Of a DNA stretch of 64,000 nt, positions 25,976-34,369 are shown piece by piece. The translations under genes were made by a program, and so were the position numbers. How positions within the stretch are numbered: position 1 is the first letter of the stretch; the number at the start of each line of letters is the position of its first letter. The stretch covers positions 1 to 64,000 of the forward strand of contig NZ_BSDI01000019.1 of the NCBI RefSeq assembly GCF_027923225.1. The letters are read 5' to 3'. The notes under the pieces are model-generated. The model made no database searches, was not told the origin of the DNA, and saw only the letters and a list, made by a program, of their open reading frames with translations. Origin of the DNA: Phytohabitans aurantiacus. GTDB taxonomy: Bacteria > Actinomycetota > Actinomycetes > Mycobacteriales > Micromonosporaceae.

Positions 25976-27214
25976 ATGACTGCCGCGCAGGACATGCCCG
26001 CAACGCGGATCCGCCATCCGTTCTATGTGGACGCCGATGGCATCAACCGGCCTCCCGGGCCAGACAAGCATCCGTTCTACACTCAGTTCGCCACCTCCGG
26101 CTCCAGCCTCGTGCCAGTCATCCGCATGGTCCAAGGGGCACCCGTCAACGCGTTCCTTGTCTGCCGATACTCGGACGTTAAGGAGGTCTTCCGCAGACAG
26201 GAGATCTTCTCCCGCGCCGAGGCGGCCGCCGCGGATCCCATCGACGTGTCCGGGACCCTGCTAGGGATGGACGGGGATGAACATGCACAGGTACGCGGCA
26301 CCATCAAGGACGCGTTCACCAGGCCGGCGATCCACGCCCTACGCGGCATAGTCGAACGCACCGCCGCCGGCCAGCTGGCCACCATGACGAACGACCGGCG
26401 CCACGCCGAGCTGGTCCAGGACTTCGCGCTCCCTTTCACCCTGCACGTCATCAGCGACCTGCTTGGCCTACCCAGCCAAGACCGCATGAGATTTCGCGCC
26501 TGGGGTGACGCGTTCCTTGCCACCGGTGGGCTTACCCAGCAGGAAGCAGCGCAGTCTTCAATGGAGATGGGCGCCTACCTGTGGCAGCAGCTTGAACAGC
26601 GGCGCGCACAGGCAACCGAAGACCTGCTGACGCGAATCGCGACAGCGGCCGCAGATCAACCGGCGCACGTGCAGATCAAGCTAGCTGTCGCCTTGGTCGT
26701 CGGTGGTTGGGAAACCACCGCTAGCTCCATCGCCACCTTCGTCTTCGTCCTACACACCCGCCCGTATCTCACGTATGCAAGCGCCTGGGACTATCTGCTC
26801 GATCACCCGGAACGGCTTGACTCCGCCATCGCCGAACTCCAACGGCTGTACTCCACCTCCGCCGCCGACGAAATGCCCCGACGCGTGATGGCCGACGTCG
26901 AACTACCTAGCGGCGCGCGACTGTCCAAAGGCGACATCGTCATTCCTTCACTGGACGCCGCCCACCGCGATCCCGCCGTCTTCCCACGCCCGACCGAGAT
27001 GGACTTCGACCGGACTCCGAACCCGCATCTAGGTTTCGGCCACGGCCCGCACTACTGCATCGGTGCCCACCTGGGCAAAATGGAGGTACGCACAGCGATC
27101 CACCAGATGCTGCGAGAGCTACCCGACCTTCGACTAGCTGTACCCGCCGCCCAGATCCCCTGGAAGGCAGGACACAGTCTCATCAGCCCAGAACGGTTGC
27201 CAATCGAGTGGTGA
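25976..27214 (+). CDS. cytochrome P450
   Basis: 412 residues, normal for a bacterial soluble P450, from ATG 25976 with AGGAAAGGG upstream. The heme-binding loop FGHGPHYCIGAHLG puts the thiolate Cys at 361. The I-helix shows LVVGGWETTASS (family AGxxT; here with Gly and Glu-Thr-Thr). The K-helix ExxR is ELQR within SAIAELQRLYS. No ferredoxin or reductase gene is adjacent. Substrate unknown. The preceding metalloprotease-like gene may be co-transcribed. Confidence 0.9.
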   Translation: MTAAQDMPATRIRHPFYVDADGINRPPGPDKHPFYTQFATSGSSLVPVIRMVQGAPVNAFLVCRYSDVKEVFRRQEIFSRAEAAAADPIDVSGTLLGMDGDEHAQVRGTIKDAFTRPAIHALRGIVERTAAGQLATMTNDRRHAELVQDFALPFTLHVISDLLGLPSQDRMRFRAWGDAFLATGGLTQQEAAQSSMEMGAYLWQQLEQRRAQATEDLLTRIATAAADQPAHVQIKLAVALVVGGWETTASSIATFVFVLHTRPYLTYASAWDYLLDHPERLDSAIAELQRLYSTSAADEMPRRVMADVELPSGARLSKGDIVIPSLDAAHRDPAVFPRPTEMDFDRTPNPHLGFGHGPHYCIGAHLGKMEVRTAIHQMLRELPDLRLAVPAAQIPWKAGHSLISPERLPIEW

Positions 27215-27355
27215 GTCCAGCTCATCGACACCACCCTTCCGTGTACGGGCAACATGGACGCGATGGTTGCCCAGCAGTATGGGTTGATCAAGGATCCGGT
27301 CCATCGTGGCCAGTAGCGCATGCCCTGCCAGGCAACCAGATATGAGGAGCAAATC

Positions 27356-27901
27356 ATGAGTAGGTACATCATCACCATCACACCGGTTGGCGGCGGCGCG
27401 TCGGCGCACACCACGGTTCGGGTCGACACCTCCACCGGGCAGACTCGTATCACCGAATTGATTGTCGAAGCAAGGACTGGTGCGGGCCTAGCTCCAGCCG
27501 ACCTGCCTCCAGTCGATCTGGATCTATTGGTCCGTGCGCTCACCGCTCCCGCGCCCACCCCAGCGGTGACCCCGGCCGACGAGCCCGCCGCGCCTACCAG
27601 CCGACTGCCAGCCGTCGAACCGGCCGCCGCCGCACGTCAGCGCCGGACGGCATCAACAACGCCGGGAAAGAGGGCAAAGGCGAACACGGCCAAGAAGGCG
27701 ACAACGGCAGCTGCGGCGAAAGGGTCGACCAGCGGTGGTGGGCGCGCATATCGGCGGATGCCGGACCCGGAACTCGTGATGGACGCGTACCGGCAGACCG
27801 GCTCAATCGCTGCGCTCGCCGCGCATTTCGACGTCCCCCGGCACACCGTCACCGGATGGGCACGCCGGCTACGCACCCAGGGACATGCCATCGGCCGGTA
27901 G
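27356..27901 (+). CDS. small DNA-binding protein with basic linker and C-terminal HTH
   Basis: 181 residues from ATG 27356 with GAGGAG upstream. The N-terminal about 65 residues form a beta-rich domain (YIITITPVGGGASAHTTVRV, ITELIVEARTG). A Lys/Ala/Thr-rich linker resembling a histone H1 tail follows (KRAKANTAKKATTAAAAKG). The C-terminus is a helix-turn-helix (ELVMDAYRQTGSIAALAAHF, then VPRHTVTGWARRLRTQG). It is probably a nucleoid-associated or regulatory protein. A terminator follows at 27987. Confidence 0.6.
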   Translation: MSRYIITITPVGGGASAHTTVRVDTSTGQTRITELIVEARTGAGLAPADLPPVDLDLLVRALTAPAPTPAVTPADEPAAPTSRLPAVEPAAAARQRRTASTTPGKRAKANTAKKATTAAAAKGSTSGGGRAYRRMPDPELVMDAYRQTGSIAALAAHFDVPRHTVTGWARRLRTQGHAIGR

Positions 27902-27986
27902 TGATCACAGACGCTCCATGACCTGTCGCCACGCCCCATGCGACTGGCCGTGTTGAGGTATTGTCGTCATCGGCCGGATCCGTTGT

Positions 27987-28010
27987 CCCCGCCATAGCGG
28001 GGTTTATTTT
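27987..28010 (+). terminator. hairpin plus T-run
   Basis: CCCCGC-CATA-GCGGGG followed by TTTATTTT is a textbook intrinsic terminator. It lies 86 bases after the stop of the small DNA-binding protein gene. It may belong to the IS110 leader instead. Confidence 0.6.
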
Positions 28011-28052
28011 CGCGGCGTGTTCTGCTGCGGAGCCCCTGCCGGCCGGGGTGTT

Positions 28053-28072
28053 CCCCACCATCGTGGGGTTTT
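28053..28072 (+). terminator. second, co-varying hairpin plus T-run
   Basis: CCCCAC-CATC-GTGGGG followed by TTTT. It differs from the hairpin at 27987 by a compensated G-C to A-T pair change and one loop base. The pair therefore looks like a duplicated, structurally conserved RNA hairpin. Confidence 0.55.
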
Positions 28073-28213
28073 GGCGGCCGTTCTTGTGTGCCTGACGTCG
28101 GGCTGGCGTCTGTCGACGGGATTGTCCGCCGACTATGACAAGCATCCTTGTGGGCGCGGGTAAAGGGTTCCGGGTCGGGACGACGGTGCCGCCGTCTGCC
28201 GCCGCGGGGCCTC

Positions 28214-29476
28214 ATGTCCGAATGGAAGGGGTCGACATTGGGATCTGGACCGCGGTTCTTTGCCGGGATCGACTGGTCGCACCACGGCAACGACGTCGCG
28301 GTCATCGACCGCTGTGGTGTGGTCGTCGCCCGGGCACGGGTACCGACTACACCGCATGGGCTCAACGAGTTGTTCGCGTTGCTGCGGGGCCTGCGGGCCA
28401 GTCACACGCACGGACGCCGGCAGGTGCCCGTCGCGATCGAAACCACTGAGGGCCTGCTGGTGGAAACGCTGCGAGCTAAAGGACAGCCTGTGTTCCATGT
28501 GCCGCCTAGCCTGGTCGCTGTCTGGCGGCGCCGTCTGTCACCGACTCCGAAAAAGTCCGACCAGTCCGACGCGGAACTGCTGGCGCTGATCGTGCGTGAC
28601 GGTTGGGGAAGGCTGAGACCGCTGCCCGAGGTGAGCGCACAAGCCGCGTCCATTCGAGTGCTCGCCCACGCACAACGGCGAGCCCAGGTCGGTCGCGAAC
28701 GGCTACAGGCCACACTTCGGGCCTTGCTTGCACAGGCGCACCCAGCTGCGGTGACCGCTTGGGCGGCACTGGACCATGGGTTGCGGCGCGCCGAGGCACG
28801 AGCCGTGCTCGCCGCCGGCCCGACAGCGGCGACCGCGAAAACACTGACCGCGTACCGGTTGTCGAAGATTCTGTCCCAAGCTGGCCGAATCCGTCTGGTC
28901 GACGCCGAGGCATACCGGCTCCGAGACCTGTTCGCGGCGCCGGTGCTACGCCTGCCACCACATCTGGAAAAGGCGATGGCCATCGAGGTACGGGCGCTGC
29001 TGTCCCAGTTCGACCACGCCTGCCAGCTCACCGACCACCTCACCGCCCAATTCACCGACGCATTCCTGGCCCACGAACTAGCCCAAACCTTCCTGTCGTT
29101 CCCCGGATGCGGCGCCCTGACCGGAGCCCGGCTGCTGGCCGAGCTCGGCGACGATCTGAGCCGGTTCACCACCGCCGCCGGCTTACGCAGCTACGCCGGC
29201 CTCGCACCCCTGACATGGGAATCGGGCACCAGTCGGCTAGTCATGCACCGCCGCATCTGTAACCGTCGCCTCAAAGCCACCTGCCACTGGTGGGCATTCG
29301 CCACCCTCACCCGCTCACCGGGTTGCCGCGCCCTCTACGACCGTCGACGCGCCGCCGGCGACTCCTACGGCGGCGCCCTTCGCCGTGTCGCCGGCCGCCT
29401 CCTCGGAGGCCTGCACCATTGCCTGACCACCAACCAGACCTACCACGAACACGCCCTGTTCCCGACCACTGGCTGA
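28214..29476 (+). CDS. IS110-family transposase
   Basis: 420 residues from ATG 28214; the true start could be slightly downstream. The N-terminal DEDD (RuvC-like) domain is visible: FAGIDWSHHGNDVAVID (first Asp), an ETTEGLL segment, and KKSDQSDAELLALI with the later acids. The C-terminal Tnp_20 domain has SFPGCGALTGARLLAELGD, followed by SYAGLAPLTWESG with the nucleophile-region serines. It appears full length and intact. The 5' leader contains several hairpins, as expected for a bridge-RNA-encoding IS110 element. Confidence 0.85.
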   Translation: MSEWKGSTLGSGPRFFAGIDWSHHGNDVAVIDRCGVVVARARVPTTPHGLNELFALLRGLRASHTHGRRQVPVAIETTEGLLVETLRAKGQPVFHVPPSLVAVWRRRLSPTPKKSDQSDAELLALIVRDGWGRLRPLPEVSAQAASIRVLAHAQRRAQVGRERLQATLRALLAQAHPAAVTAWAALDHGLRRAEARAVLAAGPTAATAKTLTAYRLSKILSQAGRIRLVDAEAYRLRDLFAAPVLRLPPHLEKAMAIEVRALLSQFDHACQLTDHLTAQFTDAFLAHELAQTFLSFPGCGALTGARLLAELGDDLSRFTTAAGLRSYAGLAPLTWESGTSRLVMHRRICNRRLKATCHWWAFATLTRSPGCRALYDRRRAAGDSYGGALRRVAGRLLGGLHHCLTTNQTYHEHALFPTTG

Positions 29477-29749
29477 CGTCGCGCGGTGTGTGGAGGTCGG
29501 CCGGAGACACCTGAGTCAATCCCGAGCCCGTGAGCTCTAACGTGGGAGTTGGTGCCCGGCCGACCCCCATACACCGCGAGCCTTCCCCGGTGCCTCCAAT
29601 CGGCCACGGGTCGTTCTGTTGCCCCCACAGGCGCCGTCGTTGACAGTTCCACATCCAACAACGGCATAACGTTGCGACGCTTTACCGACAATCGTATGTC
29701 CTCAACCCAGGACAGAATGATGCCACCGGCACTTACGTGAGGACGCCCG
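29477..29749. other. intergenic region after the IS110 element
   Basis: 273 bases. No gene is supported. The ribosome binding site GTGAGG for the next gene is near its end. The right end of the IS110 element lies in its first bases. Confidence 0.35.
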
Positions 29750-30298
29750 ATGATCCAGACATTCATCGTCTATGGACACCAACTCGGCGGTCCAGGCAAC
29801 TGGAACCTGGTCGGCTTCAACCCAGGCGACCCACTCCGCGTCCCTTGGTACGACGAGACCGATCCCACCCACGACTTTCCCGAGCGAGCCATCGCCGAAA
29901 TCACCGACGCGCTGCCAGCCACCGTGGATCGCCGCCGCATCCGGCATAACCGCGAGGCGCGCCTGCCGTTCTGGATCGATGCGGCGGTCGACCTATCCCC
30001 GCCCGGCTGGACACGTGAGGCAAACGCGCCACCCGGTCCGGCATACCTTCTGCCGCCCACATCCGACGTGTACGCCCTCGACCGGCCGACCACCCCCCGA
30101 TACGTGCTCATCATCTTTGACTCCGCCCAGGACATCGAATCCGCCGACCACGCCCGCTACAACGACGAAGACGAGCAGGTGCAGCTGCGGGACCATCGCA
30201 TCGACTGGGACAGCCTGCTCGACGCGGCACTCACCGAACTCGGCCTCCAGGCACCCGGCCTCCCCGACTGGTTCTGGTACCGCACTGGCACCCTGTAG
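29750..30298 (+). CDS. hypothetical protein
   Basis: 182 residues from ATG 29750 with GTGAGG upstream. It is acidic and rich in Trp, Tyr and Pro, with a conserved-looking start (MIQTFIVYGHQLGGPGNWNL) and a WFWYRTGTL end. There is no signal peptide or membrane segment. The middle holds RYVLIIFDSAQDIESADHAR. No family was recognised. It stands alone between an IS110 element and decayed genes. Confidence 0.5.
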   Translation: MIQTFIVYGHQLGGPGNWNLVGFNPGDPLRVPWYDETDPTHDFPERAIAEITDALPATVDRRRIRHNREARLPFWIDAAVDLSPPGWTREANAPPGPAYLLPPTSDVYALDRPTTPRYVLIIFDSAQDIESADHARYNDEDEQVQLRDHRIDWDSLLDAALTELGLQAPGLPDWFWYRTGTL

Positions 30299-30713
30299 AT
30301 GCACCCGCAGAGGCTTACCGCTCAAATCCTGGGCCGAGACCGCCCGCGAAGAGGACCATATTCGGCCCTACTGCCGCCGTATCCGAACCGGTCGAGGCGG
30401 CTCGCATCGACAACCAGCCTCGGTCGCAGTTCGTCACGCCCCAGGCCGAACCTTTCGTCCAATCCACTGGATAACGGCAACGACGCACCGGCATGGATTC
30501 ACACCTACCGGCACGGCACGTACGCCGCTGGTTGGCTCCAAGCCTGGCCAAGCGGGCTACGGTATAAGACTACGGCGTGGTCGTTAACCGCAAACACGAC
30601 CACGCCGCCGAAATCCTCGAACCAAACACCGCCGAGGGCCGGACGCTCGCTCACCTTTGCCGCCACGACGACCGGACCGCCGCCTCCTGGACGCGAAGAC
30701 GCGTTGCGTCCGG
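30299..30713. other. intergenic region with possible short gene remnant
   Basis: 415 bases. A plus-strand GTG frame at 30577-30717 encodes about 46 residues (NRKHDHAAEILEP, TLAHLCRHDDRTAASW) that look coding-like but have no ribosome binding site. It reaches the end of the ligase remnant on the other strand. Nothing else was seen. Confidence 0.3.
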
Positions 30714-31655
30714 TTAGGCAGGATCCTCAGCTCCGATCAACGGCACGTCGAAGACGGACAACTCCGCCCGGTACCCGATCGCCTGGACGCGATGGCGCCA
30801 GCGGGTGTGCTCGTAAGCTGTGTCGACCTGGATCTCGATCACCGTGTCAGGTTCGACCTGAACGTAGGGCAGTGGTTCGGAGCGTTCCAGTTGCCCAGAC
30901 CACGACGGCGGCAGCGGCTGCGGCCACGGGTGGTCAACGCCTCCAGCACGGCGTTGCGGTGATCGGGTCAGACGCGCCGACAGCTCGCGGCGTAAGGACG
31001 CGGTCAGTGTGTGGGTGCGGCCGACGTAGCGGAGCCTGCCGGTCAGGTCGTGGCGGCCAAGCAGGAGGGTTTCTGGATCGCTGACCGTTCCGGTGACGCC
31101 GCCGATGATCGCCTCGGTGGTGGTCTTGACCCGAAGTTTGCACCAGCGGCGGCGCCCTGGTTCGTAGCGGCTGTTGAGCCGCTTGGCCACGACGCCCTCG
31201 ACTCCGGCAGCGGGCCATGTCCGCATCCACTCGTGTGCTTCAGACAGGTCGTGGGTTTGGGGACACAGTTGCAGCCCGGGCGGCGCATTCTCTAAAAGCC
31301 GTTCCAGTCGTCCTCGACGCTCGGCGAGCGGCCGGCCAAGTAGCACACCGTTGGGGTCGGCCAGCAGGTCGAACAGCACATAGTTGGCGGGGTGCTCGCG
31401 GACGAGCCGGACGAGCCGCGGCCCGGCCGTGACCCGGCGTTGCAGGTCGGCGAAGCTCGTGCGGCCTCGGGCCTGGTCCCAGATGATCAGTTCCCCGTCC
31501 ACAACCGTGCCGGCAGGTAGGTGCGCGCGCAGCGCGCGGGTGAGTTCGGGAAAGTATCCAGCAAGTGGTTTGCTAGTGCGCGATTGCAGCCGGACTCGGT
31601 CGGCGTGCCGGTATCCGATACAGCGCCAACCGTCCTTCTCCAGATTCCGACTGTC
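30714..31655 (-). pseudogene. ATP-dependent DNA ligase, 5'-truncated
   Basis: The reading frame ends at 30714 and contains the ligase features PLAGYFPELTRALRAHLPAG then VVDGELIIWD (motif III region), EGVVAKRLNSRYEPGRR (motif IV) and WCKLRVKTT (motif V), followed by the OB-fold. Upstream the frame continues past GTG 31502 to LEKDGWRC at about 31640, where motif I (Lys-x-Asp-Gly) should be. Here Lys is directly followed by Asp, so at least one residue is missing. A stop codon lies at 31656-31658. The N-terminal part and the normal adenylation motif are lost, so no active ligase is expected. Confidence 0.7.
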
Positions 31656-31795
31656 TCAGGAGGCAGCGGCTCGTCCGTTTTGATTAGCTTGCGGCCACAT
31701 TGCGGTGCGTAGCTCCACCTTCTTCGATGTTCGCTCTCACAATCAGGATTGATCCCCGCCCTGCGCGTGAGTGGCCGACACCACGCTTGCGGTAC

Positions 31796-31838
31796 CGGAC
31801 ACCTGTCCGCTACGTTCGGTGTAGCGGACAGGTGTCCG
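31796..31838 (+). promoter_or_regulatory. TetR-type operator and promoter of the NAD(P)-binding protein gene
   Basis: Two 18-base arms (31796-31813 and 31821-31838) are perfect reverse complements around a 7-base spacer GTTCGGT. Each arm itself contains a CGGACA-NN-TGTCCG palindrome. A promoter fits inside: TTGCGG at 31787-31792, an 18-base spacer, and TACGTT at 31811-31816. Almost the same architecture occurs at 40564-40608 beside a TetR gene. Confidence 0.7.
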
Positions 31839-31866
31839 CTTGAGCTGCAGACGGAGGTTCCTCGCG

Positions 31867-32493
31867 ATGAAACTGCTCGTTCTCGGAGCGACCGGCCCCA
31901 CCGGTCGTCATGTCGTCGACCTCGCACTCCGGGCGGGCGACGCGGTCACCGTCCTGGTACGCCGGCCGGAGGCGCTCAGCGACCTGACAGATCAGGTCAC
32001 CGTCGTCGCCGGAGACGCCACCTCGCACCACGATGTCGCGAAGGCCATGATCGGGCAGGACGTCGTCATCTCGGCCCTCGGCAGGAGCACATCCGTGCGC
32101 GCCGGCGACCTGTTCACCCGCGCGGCGACAGCCGTGATCAGCGCGGCCAAGGAGATGGGCGTCTCCCGCCTGGTCTGGCTGTCCTCGTTCGGCGTGGGCG
32201 ACACCTACCGGTCGGCGAGTCCGGCCCAGAAGGTCATGTACCGGACGTTCCTGCGGAATATCTACGCCAACAAGGAGACCTCCGAAAAGGAGATCCGCTC
32301 CAGTGGGCTGGACTGGACGCTGGTCTACCCAACCATGCTGACTAAAGACCCTGCCAAAGGCATCTACCGCGTGGACGATCGCCTCCCGATGAAGGGCAAC
32401 CCGACAATCAGCCGCGCGGACGTCGCCGACTTCATGTACAAGGCAGCGCACAGCCGCGATTGGATCCGCCGCGACGCCGTCATCACGGACTGA
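31867..32493 (+). CDS. NAD(P)-binding oxidoreductase-like protein (NmrA/SDR-a family)
   Basis: 208 residues from ATG 31867; ACGGAGG is 9 bases upstream. The N-terminus MKLLVLGATGPTGRHVVDLA is the Rossmann dinucleotide-binding motif of atypical SDRs (Gly-Ala-Thr-Gly-x-x-Gly). VSRLVWLSSFGVGD and DWTLVYPTMLTKD follow, as in NmrA-like and BLVRB-type flavin or quinone reductases. It lacks the YxxxK pair of classical SDRs. A TetR-type operator overlaps its promoter, so it should be induced when that repressor is released. Confidence 0.8.
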   Translation: MKLLVLGATGPTGRHVVDLALRAGDAVTVLVRRPEALSDLTDQVTVVAGDATSHHDVAKAMIGQDVVISALGRSTSVRAGDLFTRAATAVISAAKEMGVSRLVWLSSFGVGDTYRSASPAQKVMYRTFLRNIYANKETSEKEIRSSGLDWTLVYPTMLTKDPAKGIYRVDDRLPMKGNPTISRADVADFMYKAAHSRDWIRRDAVITD

Positions 32494-32495
32494 CG

Positions 32496-32609
32496 ATGAG
32501 CCCCGATTCCCACACCTTCCTGCTCCGCGGTGACCGGCCGATCAACCGCATCGGCTTCGGCGCCATGCGGCTGTCCGCCAGCGGCTTCACCGGCCCGGCC
32601 CGCGGCGCC
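32496..32609 (+). pseudogene. aldo/keto reductase N-terminal fragment
   Basis: Starts 2 bases after the preceding stop. About 37 residues read like the start of an aldo/keto reductase (GDRPINRIGFGAMRLSASGF) and then change into unrelated Pro/Ser-rich sequence. No catalytic Asp/Tyr/Lys/His region follows. The rest of the gene was probably deleted. Confidence 0.55.
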
Positions 32610-32737
32610 GAACCTGCCGTGCCGTCCTGCGCCGTGCCGTCGTGCTCGGCGGCTGACCCCCGCTCCGGGCCGCGCACGTGCACGCTGATCGGCGTTCCCA
32701 TGATCTGCTCGGCTCGGGCGATCGTCGGTCCGCACGG

Positions 32738-33102
32738 TTATCCTAGGTTCGCCGCGTCGATCGCGGCCTGCAGCGACTCGCGGTACCCGTCGCTGGTCGC
32801 GGTCGCCCCGACACCGTGTCGATGTCGGCGCTCTGCGCCTCGATCGCCGCATCACGCAGGACCGACGTTGCGTACTCGTTGAGCTGCTGTTCGTGAAAGT
32901 TGGCCTCGGGCACCTGACTGGCCTGGATGTGGCTGCTCTTTCCGTCGACCACGGTGATACGCACCTGGACCGGCCCCCATCGGGTCTGCGCCAACCGCGC
33001 CCTCATCGGGGTCTGCGCCACCGAGCCATCGACCGTGGACCTGCTACCCGGGGGGATCGCCGCCCGGCGACCATGACGGTCCGGTAGTGATTCCAGAATC
33101 AC
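32738..33102 (-). pseudogene. FMN-binding domain protein, truncated and frameshifted
   Basis: Minus-strand sequence encodes TRWGPVQVRITVVDGK, NEYATSVLRDAAIEAQSADI and DTVSG, typical of small extracytoplasmic FMN-binding domains that carry covalent flavin. After DTVSG the frame is lost. Restoring one G in the GGGG run near 32820 gives the expected continuation ATATSDGYRESLQAAID and a stop at 32738-32740. The signal-peptide region is also missing upstream. Non-functional as read. Confidence 0.6.
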
Positions 33103-34340
33103 TTGACCTCCACAAGGTCCTCTCTGGGCGGCACCCACGGCGCGGGTAGGCGCGGGCATTCGTCTTTCGCGGGGCCTACTTCGACCTCGGAGAGGCCGAG
33201 CCCTGATTCGCGGTCGAAGCGTAGGTCGCCGGCCACCCAGCCGTCGTCCTTGGGCACCGCCCAGGGAGCGCGCGCGAACTGGAGCAGGGCGTCGACGGCG
33301 CAGTACTTCGTGGCCAGGCTCGCGAGCAGGTCGGCGCGCATCGTCAGCTCGCCGATCCAGGCGACCTCGTCGGTGGACGCCTGGGCGACCGGCCCGAGTC
33401 GGGCGGTCGCGCCGGTGCCGGACGGGTACAACTGTGCGCACCTGTCGGCGGGGATCCAGGCGGGCGCTAGTGACTGGAACGCTCGGCGGACGACGTAGTG
33501 GTCCGCTGTCGTCTGTACTGCTAGGACCTCACGGCACACGGGGTTGGCCGGCATCGGGGTCAGCACGATGTCCAGAGTGTCAGCCGCCGGGAAGCGGTCG
33601 GCCAGCAGCGCCTCGAACCGGCTCTCGGCCGTCCGGGTCGTGACCACGAACATGGCGGTGAGGGCCAGCCAGGCGGCGATGCCGCTGGTGAGCGCTACCC
33701 GGGCGGACGCGAAGCGGCTTACCGCGGCCAGGCCGAGGGTGAGCAGGGTCAGCAGGGCAGCGAGGGAAGGTGGTACGAAGCCGCTGAACCAGCTCAGTCC
33801 GAGCCCGGCCGCGAGCACGACTGCGATCAGGACCCGCATGGTTCTGCCAGGCAGCGTGAACAGCAGAACGGCCGCGCATGCCCACAGCAGTGGTTCGACG
33901 ATGAAGACGGCGTCGCCGTAGTACCAGCGATTGTCGACGGGCCAGAACGGGTGGACCCCGTAGTTGTTGGTGAAGTCGAGCCCGATGTGAAGCAGTGTCG
34001 CCAGGGTCGACAGCCCGGCGAGGAACCAGGTGTCGACCGGCCGCGGCGTGATCTTCCGATGCCGCCACCAGAGTCGTACCGCCAGGAACAGCGCCAGCGA
34101 CAGTGCCAGTGAGCCGACGATGGTGTGGGTGTGGCCGCGGTGGTGCAGCAGGTAGTCCGGCGTGGTTCCGGCCCACCCGGTGTAGATGATGTCGGCATCG
34201 GGAAGGTTGCCGCCGATCGCCATGACGGTGATAACGACGCCTCGGCGGGCCCGGTCGGTCAGTATCGCCGACGGTGGGACGGACCGATGGAGTGTTTCAC
34301 CCACCATGATGCTGATCAACGTGTGCGTCAGATTGTCCAT
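33099..34340 (-). CDS. YdjM-type membrane-bound metal-dependent hydrolase
   Basis: 413 residues from ATG 34340, with GAGGGG just upstream. N-terminal motifs fit the family: MDNLTHTLISIMVGETLHRS, then HHRGHTHTIVGSLAL with several His for metal binding, and HIGLDFTNNYGVHPFWP. About six to eight membrane helices cover residues 75-270. A soluble C-terminal domain ends in EDLVEVK. It is the last gene of the operon that starts with the TetR gene at 39867, 29 bases after the transporter gene. Role in the operon unknown. Confidence 0.75.
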   Translation of the reverse strand: MDNLTHTLISIMVGETLHRSVPPSAILTDRARRGVVITVMAIGGNLPDADIIYTGWAGTTPDYLLHHRGHTHTIVGSLALSLALFLAVRLWWRHRKITPRPVDTWFLAGLSTLATLLHIGLDFTNNYGVHPFWPVDNRWYYGDAVFIVEPLLWACAAVLLFTLPGRTMRVLIAVVLAAGLGLSWFSGFVPPSLAALLTLLTLGLAAVSRFASARVALTSGIAAWLALTAMFVVTTRTAESRFEALLADRFPAADTLDIVLTPMPANPVCREVLAVQTTADHYVVRRAFQSLAPAWIPADRCAQLYPSGTGATARLGPVAQASTDEVAWIGELTMRADLLASLATKYCAVDALLQFARAPWAVPKDDGWVAGDLRFDRESGLGLSEVEVGPAKDECPRLPAPWVPPREDLVEVK

Positions 34341-34369
34341 AGTCCCCTCGTCGGCACGCGGAGCACGGG

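Larger units (their letters stand above)
27955..29483 (+). mobile_element. IS110-family element (ends approximate)
   Basis: Contains a complete IS110-type transposase at 28214-29476. IS110 elements lack terminal inverted repeats, so the ends are inferred. CTGACGTCG occurs in the 5' non-coding part (28092-28100) and again at the end of the transposase gene (29473-29481), as expected if the leader RNA carries a donor guide matching the right end. A weak complement of 28134-28141 lies near 27961. On that basis the element spans roughly 27955-29483; both limits are uncertain by tens of bases. Confidence 0.45.
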
